Counted from the first letter of the stretch, positions 16,783 to 24,825 are shown. The stretch is DNA of 64,000 nucleotides from Clostridiaceae bacterium (GCA_910575795.1 CAJTGE010000014.1:1-64000), one strand, 5' to 3'. The notes: generated from the letters alone by a model not told the origin. Translations and numbers: made by a program.

Positions 16783-17485
16783 TTCCCCGGAACGCCTCCA
16801 TAGTCGCACTTCCCTCTGCCTGAATCCCATCCCTTTTCAGCACGGTTTTTATGGTTTCCACACAAATAAACACATCCATCCAAAAGGAAAGCTTTTCTGT
16901 ATACAGAACATCCCAGCGGAATCTTTCCTCCCAGCTTATGGCATTCCTGCCCTTTACCTGCGCAAGCCCTGTCAGTCCGGGCCTTACATCGTGACGCCGC
17001 ATCTGGCTTTTGCTGTACAACGGAAGATAGTCCGCCAAAAGCGGCCTGGGCCCCACCACGCTCATATCCCCCTTCAGGATATTAAATAACTCCGGCAGCT
17101 CGTCCAGGCTGCTTGCGCGCAGGTTCTTTCCAAACGACGTCAGCCGCTTTTCATCCGGCAGCAGCGCGCCGCTTTCGTCCCTGTCATCCGTCATGGTGCG
17201 GAACTTGTACATCCAAAAGAGCCTGCCCCCCTTTCCGGGCCGCTGCTGCCGGAATACAACCGGAGTCCCAAGCTGGATTCTCACCAGGAGCGCCGTCGCC
17301 GCCATAACCGGCCAAAGCGCCAGGATTCCCGCGGCTGACAGGATAACGTCAAGCAAACGTTTGAAATAATCTCTGTACAGCCCCCCGGACAGGCGGCTGT
17401 ATGCGCCCTGACCGGGCCGGACGCTCCCTGCGCTCTGTATACGGTTCCGTTTCCGGACGGCGCTCCTGCTCTGAGGCCCGCTCAT
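16772..17485 (-). CDS. Initiating sugar-1-phosphate transferase (PglC/EpsL-like)
   Basis: A 237-residue bacterial sugar transferase of the small monotopic PGT class. After a basic, glycine-rich lead of about 35 residues comes one membrane-embedded helix (LLDVILSAAGILALWPV), then the signature PVVFRQQRPGKGGRLFWMYK and FRTM, SSLDELPELFNILKGDMSVV and GPRPLL, with RPGLTGLAQVKGRN further on. The Asp-Glu dyad in SLDELPE is catalytic in this class. It transfers a phospho-sugar, probably a diacetamido-trideoxyhexose, to undecaprenyl phosphate and so starts each repeat unit. It overlaps both neighbours by a few bases. Confidence 0.93.
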   Translation of the reverse strand: MSGPQSRSAVRKRNRIQSAGSVRPGQGAYSRLSGGLYRDYFKRLLDVILSAAGILALWPVMAATALLVRIQLGTPVVFRQQRPGKGGRLFWMYKFRTMTDDRDESGALLPDEKRLTSFGKNLRASSLDELPELFNILKGDMSVVGPRPLLADYLPLYSKSQMRRHDVRPGLTGLAQVKGRNAISWEERFRWDVLYTEKLSFWMDVFICVETIKTVLKRDGIQAEGSATMEAFRGNEK

Positions 17486-18663
17486 CTCCCGGACGCCTCC
17501 CGCACTGTTTTCCGTATTGTCTCAATAATCCGCTCCATATCTCCGTCCGTATTTTTTATGTCGCTCGGCAGGCAGAGCCCCCGCCTGTAGATGTCCTCCC
17601 CGACGGAAACTCCGTTCCGGCTTTCTGTCCGGATGAAATCATGGCCCCCATACACCGGCTGCAGGTTCATGGGCTTCCATATGGGGCGGCTTTCAATATT
17701 TTCTCTTTCCAGCGCCTCCAGAAGCGTCAGGGGCGTCACGCCGGCCCTGACTAAATCCTGGTTCAGCGTCAGGCAGGACAGCCAGTTGTTCGCCTCCCCG
17801 TCCGGATTCAGCGGGTTCATGGAAATCCCCGGGATATTGGCCAATGCCTCTTTATACTGCCGATAGATCTCCTGCTTCTTCTCCTTATACGCATCCAGCG
17901 TGCGCATCTGTCCCCGGCCGATCCCGGCCACGATATTGCTCATGCGGTAGTTGTAGCCGATCTCTTTATGCTCGTAATGCCTCGCCGGCTCCCTGGCCTG
18001 GGTGGCCCAGAAGCGCGCTTTTTCGACCGCCTCCTTCTGAGCAGACAGAAGCATTCCGCCGCCGGAGGTGGTGATGATCTTATTTCCGTTGAAAGACAAG
18101 ATGCCGTATGCGCCGAAGCTGCCGCATTTTTTCCCCTTATAGGAACTCCCCAGCGCCTCGGCCGCGTCCTCGATGAGGACTGCCCCATGTCTCCCGCAGA
18201 CGGCAAGGATTTCGTCCAGCTTTGCCGGCGTGCCGTAGAGATGCGCCAGAATGACCGCCTTGGCCTGCGGGTACTTTTTAAAGCCCTCCTCCAGGGCATC
18301 CGGGGACATGTTCCAGGTATCCGCCTCAGAGTCAATAAAGACGAGCTTCCCCTGCTCGTATGTAACCGGATTGCATGTGGCCGCAAAGGTCAGGGAAGAA
18401 GAAAATACCACATCTCCCGGCCCCACCCCCGCCAGCTTGACCGCCAGATGCAGGGCGGCCGTCCCGGCGCTTAAGGCCGCGGCATGGCCGGAACCGGTGT
18501 AGGCGGCCATTTCCGATTCAAATTCATCCACATTTTTCCCCAGTGGCGCGACCCAATTGGCGTCGAACGCCTCCTTTATATATCTCATCTCATGCCCATT
18601 CATGGTGGGGCTGGATAAATAGATTTTTTTGTCTTTCATATCGGTTGCCCTATCATTTTCCAT
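17482..18663 (-). CDS. UDP-4-keto-sugar aminotransferase (PglE/EpsN-like)
   Basis: A 393-residue DegT family PLP enzyme. It has SAGTAALHLAVKLAGVGPGD in the phosphate-binding region, D166 in LIEDAAEALGSSYKGKKCG, and Schiff-base lysine K195 in LSFNGNKIITTSGGG. The NGNKIITTSGGG active site is typical of PglE/EpsN, which aminate UDP-4-keto-6-deoxy-GlcNAc. With the downstream PglC-like and PglD-like genes it makes a bacillosamine-type module, but no 4,6-dehydratase (PglF) gene is in the window, so that step must come from elsewhere. AAGGAGG stands 10 bases ahead of ATG 18663. A second start at codon 9 is possible. Confidence 0.9.
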   Translation of the reverse strand: MENDRATDMKDKKIYLSSPTMNGHEMRYIKEAFDANWVAPLGKNVDEFESEMAAYTGSGHAAALSAGTAALHLAVKLAGVGPGDVVFSSSLTFAATCNPVTYEQGKLVFIDSEADTWNMSPDALEEGFKKYPQAKAVILAHLYGTPAKLDEILAVCGRHGAVLIEDAAEALGSSYKGKKCGSFGAYGILSFNGNKIITTSGGGMLLSAQKEAVEKARFWATQAREPARHYEHKEIGYNYRMSNIVAGIGRGQMRTLDAYKEKKQEIYRQYKEALANIPGISMNPLNPDGEANNWLSCLTLNQDLVRAGVTPLTLLEALERENIESRPIWKPMNLQPVYGGHDFIRTESRNGVSVGEDIYRRGLCLPSDIKNTDGDMERIIETIRKTVREASGR

Positions 18664-18731
18664 GTGTGCGCTGCCTCCTTCTTATGTGCTGTTTCTTTTG
18701 AATTTTTCCCAATTTCTTCAGGATGTTCATT

Positions 18732-19265
18732 CTAATCCGGATCCTTCCCCACTACCCGGATCCCGGCCTGGATCCGCCGAAGTTCTCCTAAAAAGGGGAT
18801 TTCTATGGTCACGCTGCGCTTTCGCAGCCTTTTTTTCACGATCTGATCCAGATAATCCTTCAGAAAACCGCCTGCCTCTGTGATTTCCCCATCCGCGCTG
18901 ACCCGGACGGGCGAGCGGCGGACGAGACATTCTTGGCCGTCTCCTCTTCCTTCCCCCATCATACGGCAGAGAAGAGCCTGCTCTTCTTCTGTCACCGTTC
19001 CGAATACGCCGTCGTTCCCCAGAAGGCGGGAAAGTCGGTTCACCTGCTTGAGCGACAGGAAAAATGCTTCCGGCGCGTCGGTTTCTGCAAACACATACGA
19101 CGGAAACAGGGGCTTTATATACGTCTTATAGCCGCCCCTAATCCGCCAGACACATTCCTGGCGGATCACAAAGCACCGCTTATAGCCTGACCCGCACAGA
19201 ACCCGGTCTATGGCATCCACCAGTTCCTGCTCCCTGCCGGTTTCTGTCTGTACCACATACCACAT
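18732..19265 (-). CDS. loaP: LoaP-like NusG paralog (processive antiterminator) 1
   Basis: A 177-residue NusG-family protein. The NGN domain (residues 1-105) shows MWYVVQTETGREQELVDAI, the conserved KPLFPSYVFAE stretch and VNRLSRLLG. A linker leads to a C-terminal KOW-like domain (about 120-177) with SADGEITEAGGFLKDYLDQI and SVTIEIPFLGE. It lacks the PGYV...VRVTSGPFANF sequence of housekeeping NusG, and its position at the head of a long polysaccharide operon is diagnostic of LoaP. It should bind RNA polymerase and an RNA hairpin near the operon leader to suppress termination. AGGAGGGATGATGCC precedes the ATG. Confidence 0.85.
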   Translation of the reverse strand: MWYVVQTETGREQELVDAIDRVLCGSGYKRCFVIRQECVWRIRGGYKTYIKPLFPSYVFAETDAPEAFFLSLKQVNRLSRLLGNDGVFGTVTEEEQALLCRMMGEGRGDGQECLVRRSPVRVSADGEITEAGGFLKDYLDQIVKKRLRKRSVTIEIPFLGELRRIQAGIRVVGKDPD

Positions 19266-19286
19266 GGCATCATCCCTCCTGATTTC

Positions 19287-19335
19287 ATGTACTCCTGGAA
19301 TCTCACAAAATCAGGCGTGGTGAGACTCCTGATGT
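19287..19335. repeat. MITE-A short relic between the two loaP genes
   Basis: ATGTACTCCTGGAATCTCAC, then AAAATCAGGCG and GAGACTCCTGATGT: the fused ends of MITE-A. On the minus-strand transcript it forms a hairpin (GGAGTCTCAC/GTGAGATTCC) just before the ribosome binding site of the second gene. The rest of the 246-bp gap shows no gene. Confidence 0.6.
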
Positions 19336-19511
19336 CTTCATCCGCATCCGTTCCAGGGCATGCTTCGCCCCTCCGGCGCGTCCTGCCGCTGTCGCCCCGG
19401 ATTCCTCCTGACGGCCTGACGTCCCCTTTCGGAAATCACCCGTCCTGCTTTATGATCCATCGTTCAACCGTCCATGGCATAGACCACAGACTGCCTGTTC
19501 GATTTATTTTT

Positions 19512-20066
19512 TCACGATCGTCCGGTTCCCGGTTTATGGCCGCTCCCTCCGGACATCAGCGGATCCCGCTCCAGCGTCACCCCAAACAGCACGGACTGAA
19601 TCCGGTTAAACAAAGGTGTCTCCACAAGTGCAAACCGCCTGTGTAGGTTCAGCCTGATGATCCGATCCAAATATCCGCCCAGGATCCCGTCTGCCCTGAT
19701 GATCCGGTTGTCCATGTCCAGGGTCAGTCTGGTCACGCCCATAGGCCGTTCCAGATTATCCCCGCATACATCTTTCAAAAACGCCAGATCAGCCGCTTCC
19801 ACAGGAGTGACGGATGGAAACTGCGGAAAATCCCCGGACCTTTTAAGCTCCCGCTCCAGCGCTTCGGGACAGGCTGTCCTGACAAATAAATAACCCGGAA
19901 ACAACACATCCTCCGGAAAGTGAAGCGCCCCGCCGGAGCGGAATACCTTTACCTTCCTGAGAACGCGGCACTCTTTAAACAGCCCGGGCGTTACGGCCCG
20001 CTTCATAAGATCAGCGCCCTCCTGTTCCCTTCCCGGAACGGTCTTTAAAACATACCATTGTTCCAT
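19512..20066 (-). CDS. loaP: LoaP-like NusG paralog (processive antiterminator) 2
   Basis: A 184-residue NusG paralog, first gene of the polysaccharide operon. The NGN domain begins MEQWYVLKTVPGREQEGADL and includes FPEDVLFPGYLFVRTACPEA. The C-terminal half has DMDNRIIRADGILGGYLDRI and NLHRRFALVETPLFN, the KOW position. The start at 20066 has GGAAAGGA 8 bases upstream; the longer frame to 20096 has no ribosome binding site and would run into the invertible region. Clearly related to the next gene but diverged, so two antiterminators head one operon. One may read the leader and the other may be a duplicate with a different RNA target. Confidence 0.85.
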   Translation of the reverse strand: MEQWYVLKTVPGREQEGADLMKRAVTPGLFKECRVLRKVKVFRSGGALHFPEDVLFPGYLFVRTACPEALERELKRSGDFPQFPSVTPVEAADLAFLKDVCGDNLERPMGVTRLTLDMDNRIIRADGILGGYLDRIIRLNLHRRFALVETPLFNRIQSVLFGVTLERDPLMSGGSGHKPGTGRS

Positions 20067-20103
20067 CTGATATATCCTTTCCGGCATTTCAGCCATCTAT
20101 GGA

Positions 20104-20130
20104 TTTCGTAGAATACATTATTCTACGAAA
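20104..20130 (+). repeat. Left recombination-like site (IRL)
   Basis: Arms TTTCGTAGAA (20104-20113) and TTCTACGAAA (20121-20130) are perfect inverted repeats around the asymmetric 7-bp spacer TACATTA. Arms of about 10 bp and a 6-8 bp spacer are typical of tyrosine recombinase core sites. The first 17 bp are the exact reverse complement of 20292-20308. Confidence 0.8.
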
Positions 20131-20243
20131 CACGGTATGTGAAAATTTTTTATAAAATCTGATTGTTTTGTTTGGAAAATTAAATTAAGAAATACACAAA
20201 GATATTTATTGAAATTTTTAAACATTTCTGATAGAAAATCCCA

Positions 20244-20272
20244 TTGAAATAACGAAAGAAGCGTAGTATAAT
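20244..20272 (+). promoter_or_regulatory. Sigma-A promoter inside the invertible segment
   Basis: TTGAAA (20244-20249), exactly 17 bp, TATAAT (20267-20272): 11 of 12 consensus bases. Transcription would start near 20279 and run right, with no gene in that direction before 20600. I see no comparable minus-strand promoter between the two sites. Confidence 0.85.
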
Positions 20273-20281
20273 GGAGAAAAA

Positions 20282-20308
20282 TTTCTTAGATTAATGTATT
20301 CTACGAAA
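20282..20308 (-). repeat. Right recombination-like site (IRR)
   Basis: Arms TTTCTTAGAT (20282-20291) and TTCTACGAAA (20299-20308) flank the spacer TAATGTA, the exact reverse complement of the left-site spacer. One arm matches the left site fully; the other has two differences. Confidence 0.8.
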
Positions 20309-20426
20309 CACGGCGGCAATTTCCAGTCAAACAGCCAGGGAAAATTTAATCCTCCCCGCTAAAGTTCATGACATTCGATGTGAACTACTACCGGATATCT
20401 CAACAGATAATGATACAGAAAACAAA

Positions 20427-20466
20427 GAAAGCGCAGGAAAAACATATGTAAATTTCCTGCGCTTTC
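20427..20466 (-). terminator. Intrinsic terminator after the NlpC/P60 gene
   Basis: A perfect 14-bp stem GAAAGCGCAGGAAA / TTTCCTGCGCTTTC. On the minus strand it is followed by TTTGTTTTC. It would also stop outgoing transcription from the promoter at 20244-20272 only weakly, as the plus side lacks a T run. Confidence 0.75.
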
Positions 20467-20590
20467 CCAGTCAACACCCCCGCGACAGAGCAGCAGGGGT
20501 GTTGAGCCTCGCGGCAGTCGCCAAATGTGCATGCAAGCATGCCCACCTGGCTCGTTTCCCGCGGGAATAAACCGCTTAGACGCATAACGG
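20427..20590 (-). ncRNA. Structured 3' region, candidate small RNA
   Basis: Between the hydrolase stop and the terminator the minus-strand RNA folds into a compact series: CCCGCGGG (20558-20565), GAGCC/GGCTC (20504-20508 with 20549-20553) enclosing GCATGC-aa-GCATGC (20529-20542) and GGC-agtc-GCC, then a perfect 10-bp stem TCAACACCCC/GGGGTGTTGA (20471-20505), then the terminator hairpin. This is more structure than a plain 3' end needs. It could be a 3'-UTR-derived sRNA or an independent RNA gene. I cannot assign it to a named family and see no promoter directly before it. Confidence 0.35.
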
Positions 20591-20607
20591 ACATGGCCCG
20601 ATCCGCC

Positions 20608-22203
20608 TCACCCGAAAATCCTCCATCCACAGATAAAATTATTCCTCCACCAGGATCCCAGAGAGCGGTGTACCACCTTTCCATTGCTGGAGGACGCATC
20701 GATCACCGTGCCTCCCCCTGCCACAATCCCCACATGGCCGCTGACCACAATGATATCCCCTGCCTGCAGATTGCCAAAGCTGGTGATCTTCGTATATTTT
20801 CCCACGCTGCGCCATCCTGACGAGGTTAAGTAGCTCTGTCTGACTCCGGCCTGATTTAAGCACCAGTATACAAATCCGGAACAGTCAAAGGAATTCGGCC
20901 CCTTGGATCCGTACACATACGGACATCCGATCTTGGAGCTGGCAATGGAAATCAAAGCGCCTGCCCCGCTGCCGCCTGACGAGCCGCCGCCCGAAGAACT
21001 CCCGCCGCTTTTTCCGCCTGAATTTCCCGAACCGCCTCCGGACGACGAGCCGCCCGAATAGCGGCGCACATCGCTGCCTGTCAGCTTTGCCATGGTCTTC
21101 ATGCCTACGGAGCCATCGCTTGCCAGGCTGTTATTTGTCTGGAAATTCTTAACCGCTTTCTCTGTCACCTCTCCGAAGTACCCGGTTACGTGGGACGAAG
21201 AGAGGTAGCCGTATTTGCTCAAAAGCTGCTGAACCCGCTGCACGCTGTCGCCCTGATCGCCGAGCGACATGCCGTTAGGGGCCGCATCGGCGCTGTTTAA
21301 CACAGCTCTTGTAGACGGCCCCAGATATCCGTCCACCACCAGATCGTTTTTGGACTGAAACTGTTTCAGCGCAATGGACGTATCCGTGCCGTATGTCCCG
21401 TCCGGTTCTGTGGTCAGGTAACCGAGCTCCTTTAAACGCGCCTGCGCCGCCTGAACCACTTCGCTCTTGTCGCCGAAAGCCAGCATATTAGGCTTTATCT
21501 CATCGCTGTAGAGAAGATTTATGGTCTGACGCCCCACCTTTCCATCCGGTTCCAGATCATTGACCTCCTGGAGCTTGATGACCGCTTCCTGGGTCTTGTC
21601 GCCAAAACTGCCAGTCACCAGATCTTCCGTGGCCAGATAGCCAAGCTCGTACAAACGGCTCTGAATCCGCCGTATGTCTTCTCCCTGATCGCCGTTTCCC
21701 ACCGCATAATATTTTGCGCCGGGATCCATGAGCGCATCCCGCGTGGAGGGCCCTGTGATCCCGTCCTCAGGCAGTGCGTTCTGCCGCTGAAAGGTTTTGA
21801 TGGCCGCTTCCGTCACGCTTCCGTAATAAGTGGTAGGCTCGTCATTTTCCATAAATCCCAGCTCCATGAGCCGCGCCTGCAGCGCTGCCACGGATTCATG
21901 CTCCACCCCCGGCCGGTAATACTCCGGCGCAGGGTCTGGCTCTGGTTCTGTCTCCTCCGGCGCCGTTTCATACTCAGAGCCTTCCCCGGGCAGAATACCG
22001 GCGCCTCCCAGAATCCAGTCTTCCTGGGAAGAGTCTCCTTCCATGGTGTCCGAAGCCTCTTCCAAAGGCTGCGCGGAAATGGACTCCTCTGTCTGCTCCC
22101 CGCTCTGCTTTCCGTCGCTCCCGCACCCGCTCAGGCAGAATGCCATTGAAACTGCCAAAAAACTTACCGCTCCGGCCTGCCAGAGCCATCTATGTATATT
22201 CAT
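20608..22203 (-). CDS. Lipoprotein with five or so PG-binding domains and NlpC/P60 endopeptidase
   Basis: A 531-residue exported cell-wall hydrolase. The signal peptide ends in a lipobox (AFCLSGC, Cys27), so it should be lipid-anchored. An acidic low-complexity linker (about 30-95) is followed by repeated PG_binding_1 domains, each with a VAALQARLMELGF-like start and TxxAIKTFQxxNxLxxDGxxGxxT ending, to about residue 375. A Gly/Ser-rich spacer precedes a C-terminal NlpC/P60 domain with catalytic Cys in YGSKGPNSFDCSGFVYW, His in GDIIVVSGHVGIVAGGG, and a third polar residue near the DASSSN segment. It likely cleaves gamma-D-Glu-diaminopimelate links. GGGGAG lies upstream of ATG. Monocistronic, read toward the polysaccharide locus. 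Confidence 0.92.
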   Translation of the reverse strand: MNIHRWLWQAGAVSFLAVSMAFCLSGCGSDGKQSGEQTEESISAQPLEEASDTMEGDSSQEDWILGGAGILPGEGSEYETAPEETEPEPDPAPEYYRPGVEHESVAALQARLMELGFMENDEPTTYYGSVTEAAIKTFQRQNALPEDGITGPSTRDALMDPGAKYYAVGNGDQGEDIRRIQSRLYELGYLATEDLVTGSFGDKTQEAVIKLQEVNDLEPDGKVGRQTINLLYSDEIKPNMLAFGDKSEVVQAAQARLKELGYLTTEPDGTYGTDTSIALKQFQSKNDLVVDGYLGPSTRAVLNSADAAPNGMSLGDQGDSVQRVQQLLSKYGYLSSSHVTGYFGEVTEKAVKNFQTNNSLASDGSVGMKTMAKLTGSDVRRYSGGSSSGGGSGNSGGKSGGSSSGGGSSGGSGAGALISIASSKIGCPYVYGSKGPNSFDCSGFVYWCLNQAGVRQSYLTSSGWRSVGKYTKITSFGNLQAGDIIVVSGHVGIVAGGGTVIDASSSNGKVVHRSLGSWWRNNFICGWRIFG

Positions 22204-22443
22204 AAATCAAATCTCCCCGTATTTTCTCAAAATTTTTATCTGCTCCCCAAAAACGTGTTCCTAAAATACTCTAAAATGAATGTTCCCGGAATTAGTAAAT
22301 GAAATGATGAAAGGCAGTCTGCCTGCTCTGCAAATGCATACTCTGACGCAGCCATCTTCCCGCCTTCTTCTATAAAGAATAGAACGATCTTTTTGAGATG
22401 TCAAATGTTTAATTTTTACGATATTCTTAACTTGAAATAATGT

Positions 22444-22486
22444 GTAACCGTTCAGACGGCAGGAAATCCGGCGTCTGAACTCTTAC
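22444..22486. repeat. GTAAC-GTTCAGA palindromic repeat
   Basis: GTAACCGTTCAGACG (22444-22458) and CGTCTGAACTCTTAC (22472-22486) form an imperfect hairpin of the family also seen at 33622-34138, 41778-41926, 43738-43830 and 61031-61061. Apart from this and the dyad at 22624-22639, I see no gene in 22204-22688. Confidence 0.6.
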
Positions 22487-22606
22487 AATAATATTACCGT
22501 GTACACCCTCCGCCGGATTGAACCAATGGCATTTGTTAAGAAGTAACTGTTCACACATCTTCCGGAACAGTTCATGATATATGAATATAATTTCAGACAT
22601 ATACGC

Positions 22607-22639
22607 TTGTTAAATTCCCAATTATATAGTAAACTATAT
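22607..22639 (+). promoter_or_regulatory. Possible promoter and overlapping dyad
   Basis: TTGTTA (22607-22612), 17 bp, TAAACT (22630-22635). A perfect dyad ATATAGT-aa-ACTATAT (22624-22639) covers the -10, as an operator would. It stands 50 bp before the start at 22689. Confidence 0.4.
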
Positions 22640-22688
22640 GTATTGGTTTTCCATAATTTAATCTTATTCATTATTGGAGGATCTGTTT

Positions 22689-23669
22689 ATGAAAAATGAA
22701 AATGCAAAAATTGTTTTATCCACTCTGGCCGCTTTGCTGTCAACGATTCTATCTGATGCGATTCCAAATCTGTACATCCGGCTTGCTTTCATTATCTGCT
22801 TTGTCGCAGGGCTTATGGCTGTTCTCAGCGCTCCCTCCGAAGAAAGACGCCATAAAAAGAAGCTTGCAGCAGGTATGTGCATGGCCGCGTCCTTCCTGCT
22901 CCTCATGTCATCCACGCTGACGAATGATATCACAGCCAGGGATTACATTATGCATGTACGAAATTTCTTCATCCAGAAAGACGGTGATGCGCTAACCTAC
23001 GCATCCCATTATCAGCAGATGCGTTCCATCAATCAGAGTATTGACAAGCTGACTGCTGATTTTAAAAATGAGCCGTATAAACAAAAGCTGGATGAATTAG
23101 ACGATAATATCCAAAAACTCATTTTTGATATCGATACATACCGATTTTGGGAGGACAAGGAAGATCAGCAGGAAGTAGACGCCATTCTGAAGGAAATCAG
23201 AAAGGAAGGCAGCCCGTTCCTCACCCAGCCGCTGAATGAATATCAAACAGAGATCGCTTATAAATTGTATCTGAGTATACTTCCTTATCATTATTACAAT
23301 ATCATCAAGGCAATGGAATCTATGGGAATTGACTGTGCGGCATATGAAATTGATGAGTACAAACTTATAATGTGGGATGCGGAACGACTGTTTGCCTATT
23401 ATAACATGAAAAAAAATATGGAAACAAAACTGGCCGAAAACCCAACTTATGAATTATTTGAGCAATACTATAATGATTATAAAGTCCGGAATGAACGGTA
23501 TGAGGATGATCTTGATTATAAGAACTGGCGCTTTAAATTAAGCGATGTGGATACAAACTCCATCATGGCCCGTCTGGACACACAGATTATGTCTTATTTT
23601 AATAAATTCAGTATCAATTTTAAGCCGTCTGTGACCAAAGCGATCGCCCATGCCGCCGCTTACAGATAA
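22689..23669 (+). CDS. Unknown membrane protein, paralog A of a tandem pair
   Basis: A 326-residue protein with two N-terminal membrane helices (about residues 5-22 and 27-43, then 57-75) followed by a soluble, helical, acidic domain of about 240 residues with heptad-like spacing (IDKLTADFKNEPYKQKLDEL). The closest thing to a signature is ESMGIDCAAYEIDEYKLIMW, repeated almost intact in the next gene as SMGIDCAAFEINEYTLMLW. No catalytic motif is visible. GGAGGATCTGTTT precedes the ATG; a TTG five codons earlier overlaps that site and was rejected. I do not recognise a named family. Confidence 0.75.
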   Translation: MKNENAKIVLSTLAALLSTILSDAIPNLYIRLAFIICFVAGLMAVLSAPSEERRHKKKLAAGMCMAASFLLLMSSTLTNDITARDYIMHVRNFFIQKDGDALTYASHYQQMRSINQSIDKLTADFKNEPYKQKLDELDDNIQKLIFDIDTYRFWEDKEDQQEVDAILKEIRKEGSPFLTQPLNEYQTEIAYKLYLSILPYHYYNIIKAMESMGIDCAAYEIDEYKLIMWDAERLFAYYNMKKNMETKLAENPTYELFEQYYNDYKVRNERYEDDLDYKNWRFKLSDVDTNSIMARLDTQIMSYFNKFSINFKPSVTKAIAHAAAYR

Positions 23670-23753
23670 ACATTCCTGCCTGCTATGCCTTATATCATGG
23701 TTTTTAGCGGTGTATAATTCAACAGGCAATTATTTAAAAGGGGAAGCAATTTT

Positions 23754-24725
23754 ATGAATACGGAAGAAAAGCAAACAAAAAACGAAAACCTCGAATTCAT
23801 TCTGTCTATATTGACCACAATGCTCTTAACGCTTATCTCGAAAGATATAGCCAGCCCATTTTGGAAAATCATCTTTATTTTGTGTTATGTGGCAGGCGTG
23901 ACGGCCTACCTCACCCTCCCGGATCCTAAAAAACGGAAATGGACTGCCTGCCTGTGCGGGCTTGCCGCCGCCCTGATCCTGATCCTGTCCAGCTATGAGG
24001 CAAATATAACCTTTCCTGATATGATAGCGCACATCGGTGATTTTTTCAGCAATGGAAAAAAGGATCTGGAAATTCATACCATTTATCAGACAGAACTGGC
24101 CAGTATGGAACAGAGCCTGGAGAAGCTGTCCAATGAAATAGACGATTACACACAAAATGAAGCGATGCTTGAACAAATCAGCACCCGCATGGAGCAATTA
24201 TCCCAGAGTATGGATATCAACCGCTTCTGGGACAAGCAGGCTGACGATGCGGAAGTGGAAAACATAATACAGACAGTGAAGGCAAAACGGCAAAAGTGGG
24301 AAAACGACCCGTTTCCTGATTTGGCCTCCGATAAGCATCAGATTGAACTCATGTATAAAATGTGGCTGGCCAGCGAACCTTATCGTTACTATAATCTTGT
24401 GCGGGCAATGGGATCCATGGGAATTGACTGCGCGGCTTTTGAAATCAATGAATATACGCTGATGCTGTGGGACACGGAGTTTTTGTTTGATGTATACAAT
24501 ATGAGAAAAAGCCATGAGAATAATCTGGGAGAAAATGTGTTCCATGAAGTCCTGTACGAAAACTTTAACCAATACAGAGCCAGCACACAAAAGCACAGCG
24601 ATACCTTTGATTACGGAAACTGGGGATGGGATTTTAATAATAACCGCACCGATCAGATTATGGATTTTCTGGATATAGTTATTATGGCTCATTGCGAGAA
24701 GATGTATATAAATTTTGGCCCCTGA
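23754..24725 (+). CDS. Unknown membrane protein, paralog B of a tandem pair
   Basis: A 323-residue paralog of the preceding gene with the same plan: short charged N-terminus, hydrophobic helices to about residue 80, then a soluble helical domain containing YNLVRAMGSMGIDCAAFEIN and FDVYNMRKSHENN. The two genes lie 84 bp apart on one strand, with GGGGAAGCAATTTT before this ATG, and probably form an operon made by duplication. The tryptophan- and tyrosine-rich end (TFDYGNWGWDFNN) matches LDYKNWRFKLSD of paralog A. Function unknown; location inferred as cytoplasmic membrane. Confidence 0.75.
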   Translation: MNTEEKQTKNENLEFILSILTTMLLTLISKDIASPFWKIIFILCYVAGVTAYLTLPDPKKRKWTACLCGLAAALILILSSYEANITFPDMIAHIGDFFSNGKKDLEIHTIYQTELASMEQSLEKLSNEIDDYTQNEAMLEQISTRMEQLSQSMDINRFWDKQADDAEVENIIQTVKAKRQKWENDPFPDLASDKHQIELMYKMWLASEPYRYYNLVRAMGSMGIDCAAFEINEYTLMLWDTEFLFDVYNMRKSHENNLGENVFHEVLYENFNQYRASTQKHSDTFDYGNWGWDFNNNRTDQIMDFLDIVIMAHCEKMYINFGP

Positions 24726-24796
24726 CGGATTGCATGCCATACATATGTTTTGATATTGTATATTATATTTTTTAATTTTTACAAACTCTTAAAAAT

Positions 24797-24825
24797 ACAG
24801 GATTTCCCACATTCGGAAATCCTGT
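24797..24825 (-). terminator. Terminator of the HipA-like gene
   Basis: A perfect 11-bp stem ACAGGATTTCC / GGAAATCCTGT. On the minus strand it is followed by ATTTTTAAG. It lies between the convergent ends of paralog B and the HipA-like gene and may serve both. Confidence 0.75.

Larger units (their letters stand above)
20104..20308. other. Candidate invertible promoter segment (205 bp)
   Basis: The segment is bounded by two 27-bp recombinase-like sites in inverted orientation (20104-20130 and 20282-20308) and carries one near-consensus promoter that points right, away from the operon that begins at 20066. Flipping it would put the -10 at about 20140-20145 on the minus strand and give a leader of roughly 65 nt to the first loaP gene. 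Read as drawn, the operon is OFF. No invertase or Xer-type recombinase gene is in the window. Confidence 0.75.

Noticed and set aside
19512-20096. Longer start at 20096 for the first loaP gene
   Set aside because: No ribosome binding site, and it would place the start 8 bp from the inversion site; ATG 20066 has a good site.
20244-20272. Promoter for a plus-strand gene to the right of the invertible segment
   Set aside because: No plus-strand gene follows before the minus-strand NlpC/P60 gene; the promoter makes sense only after inversion.
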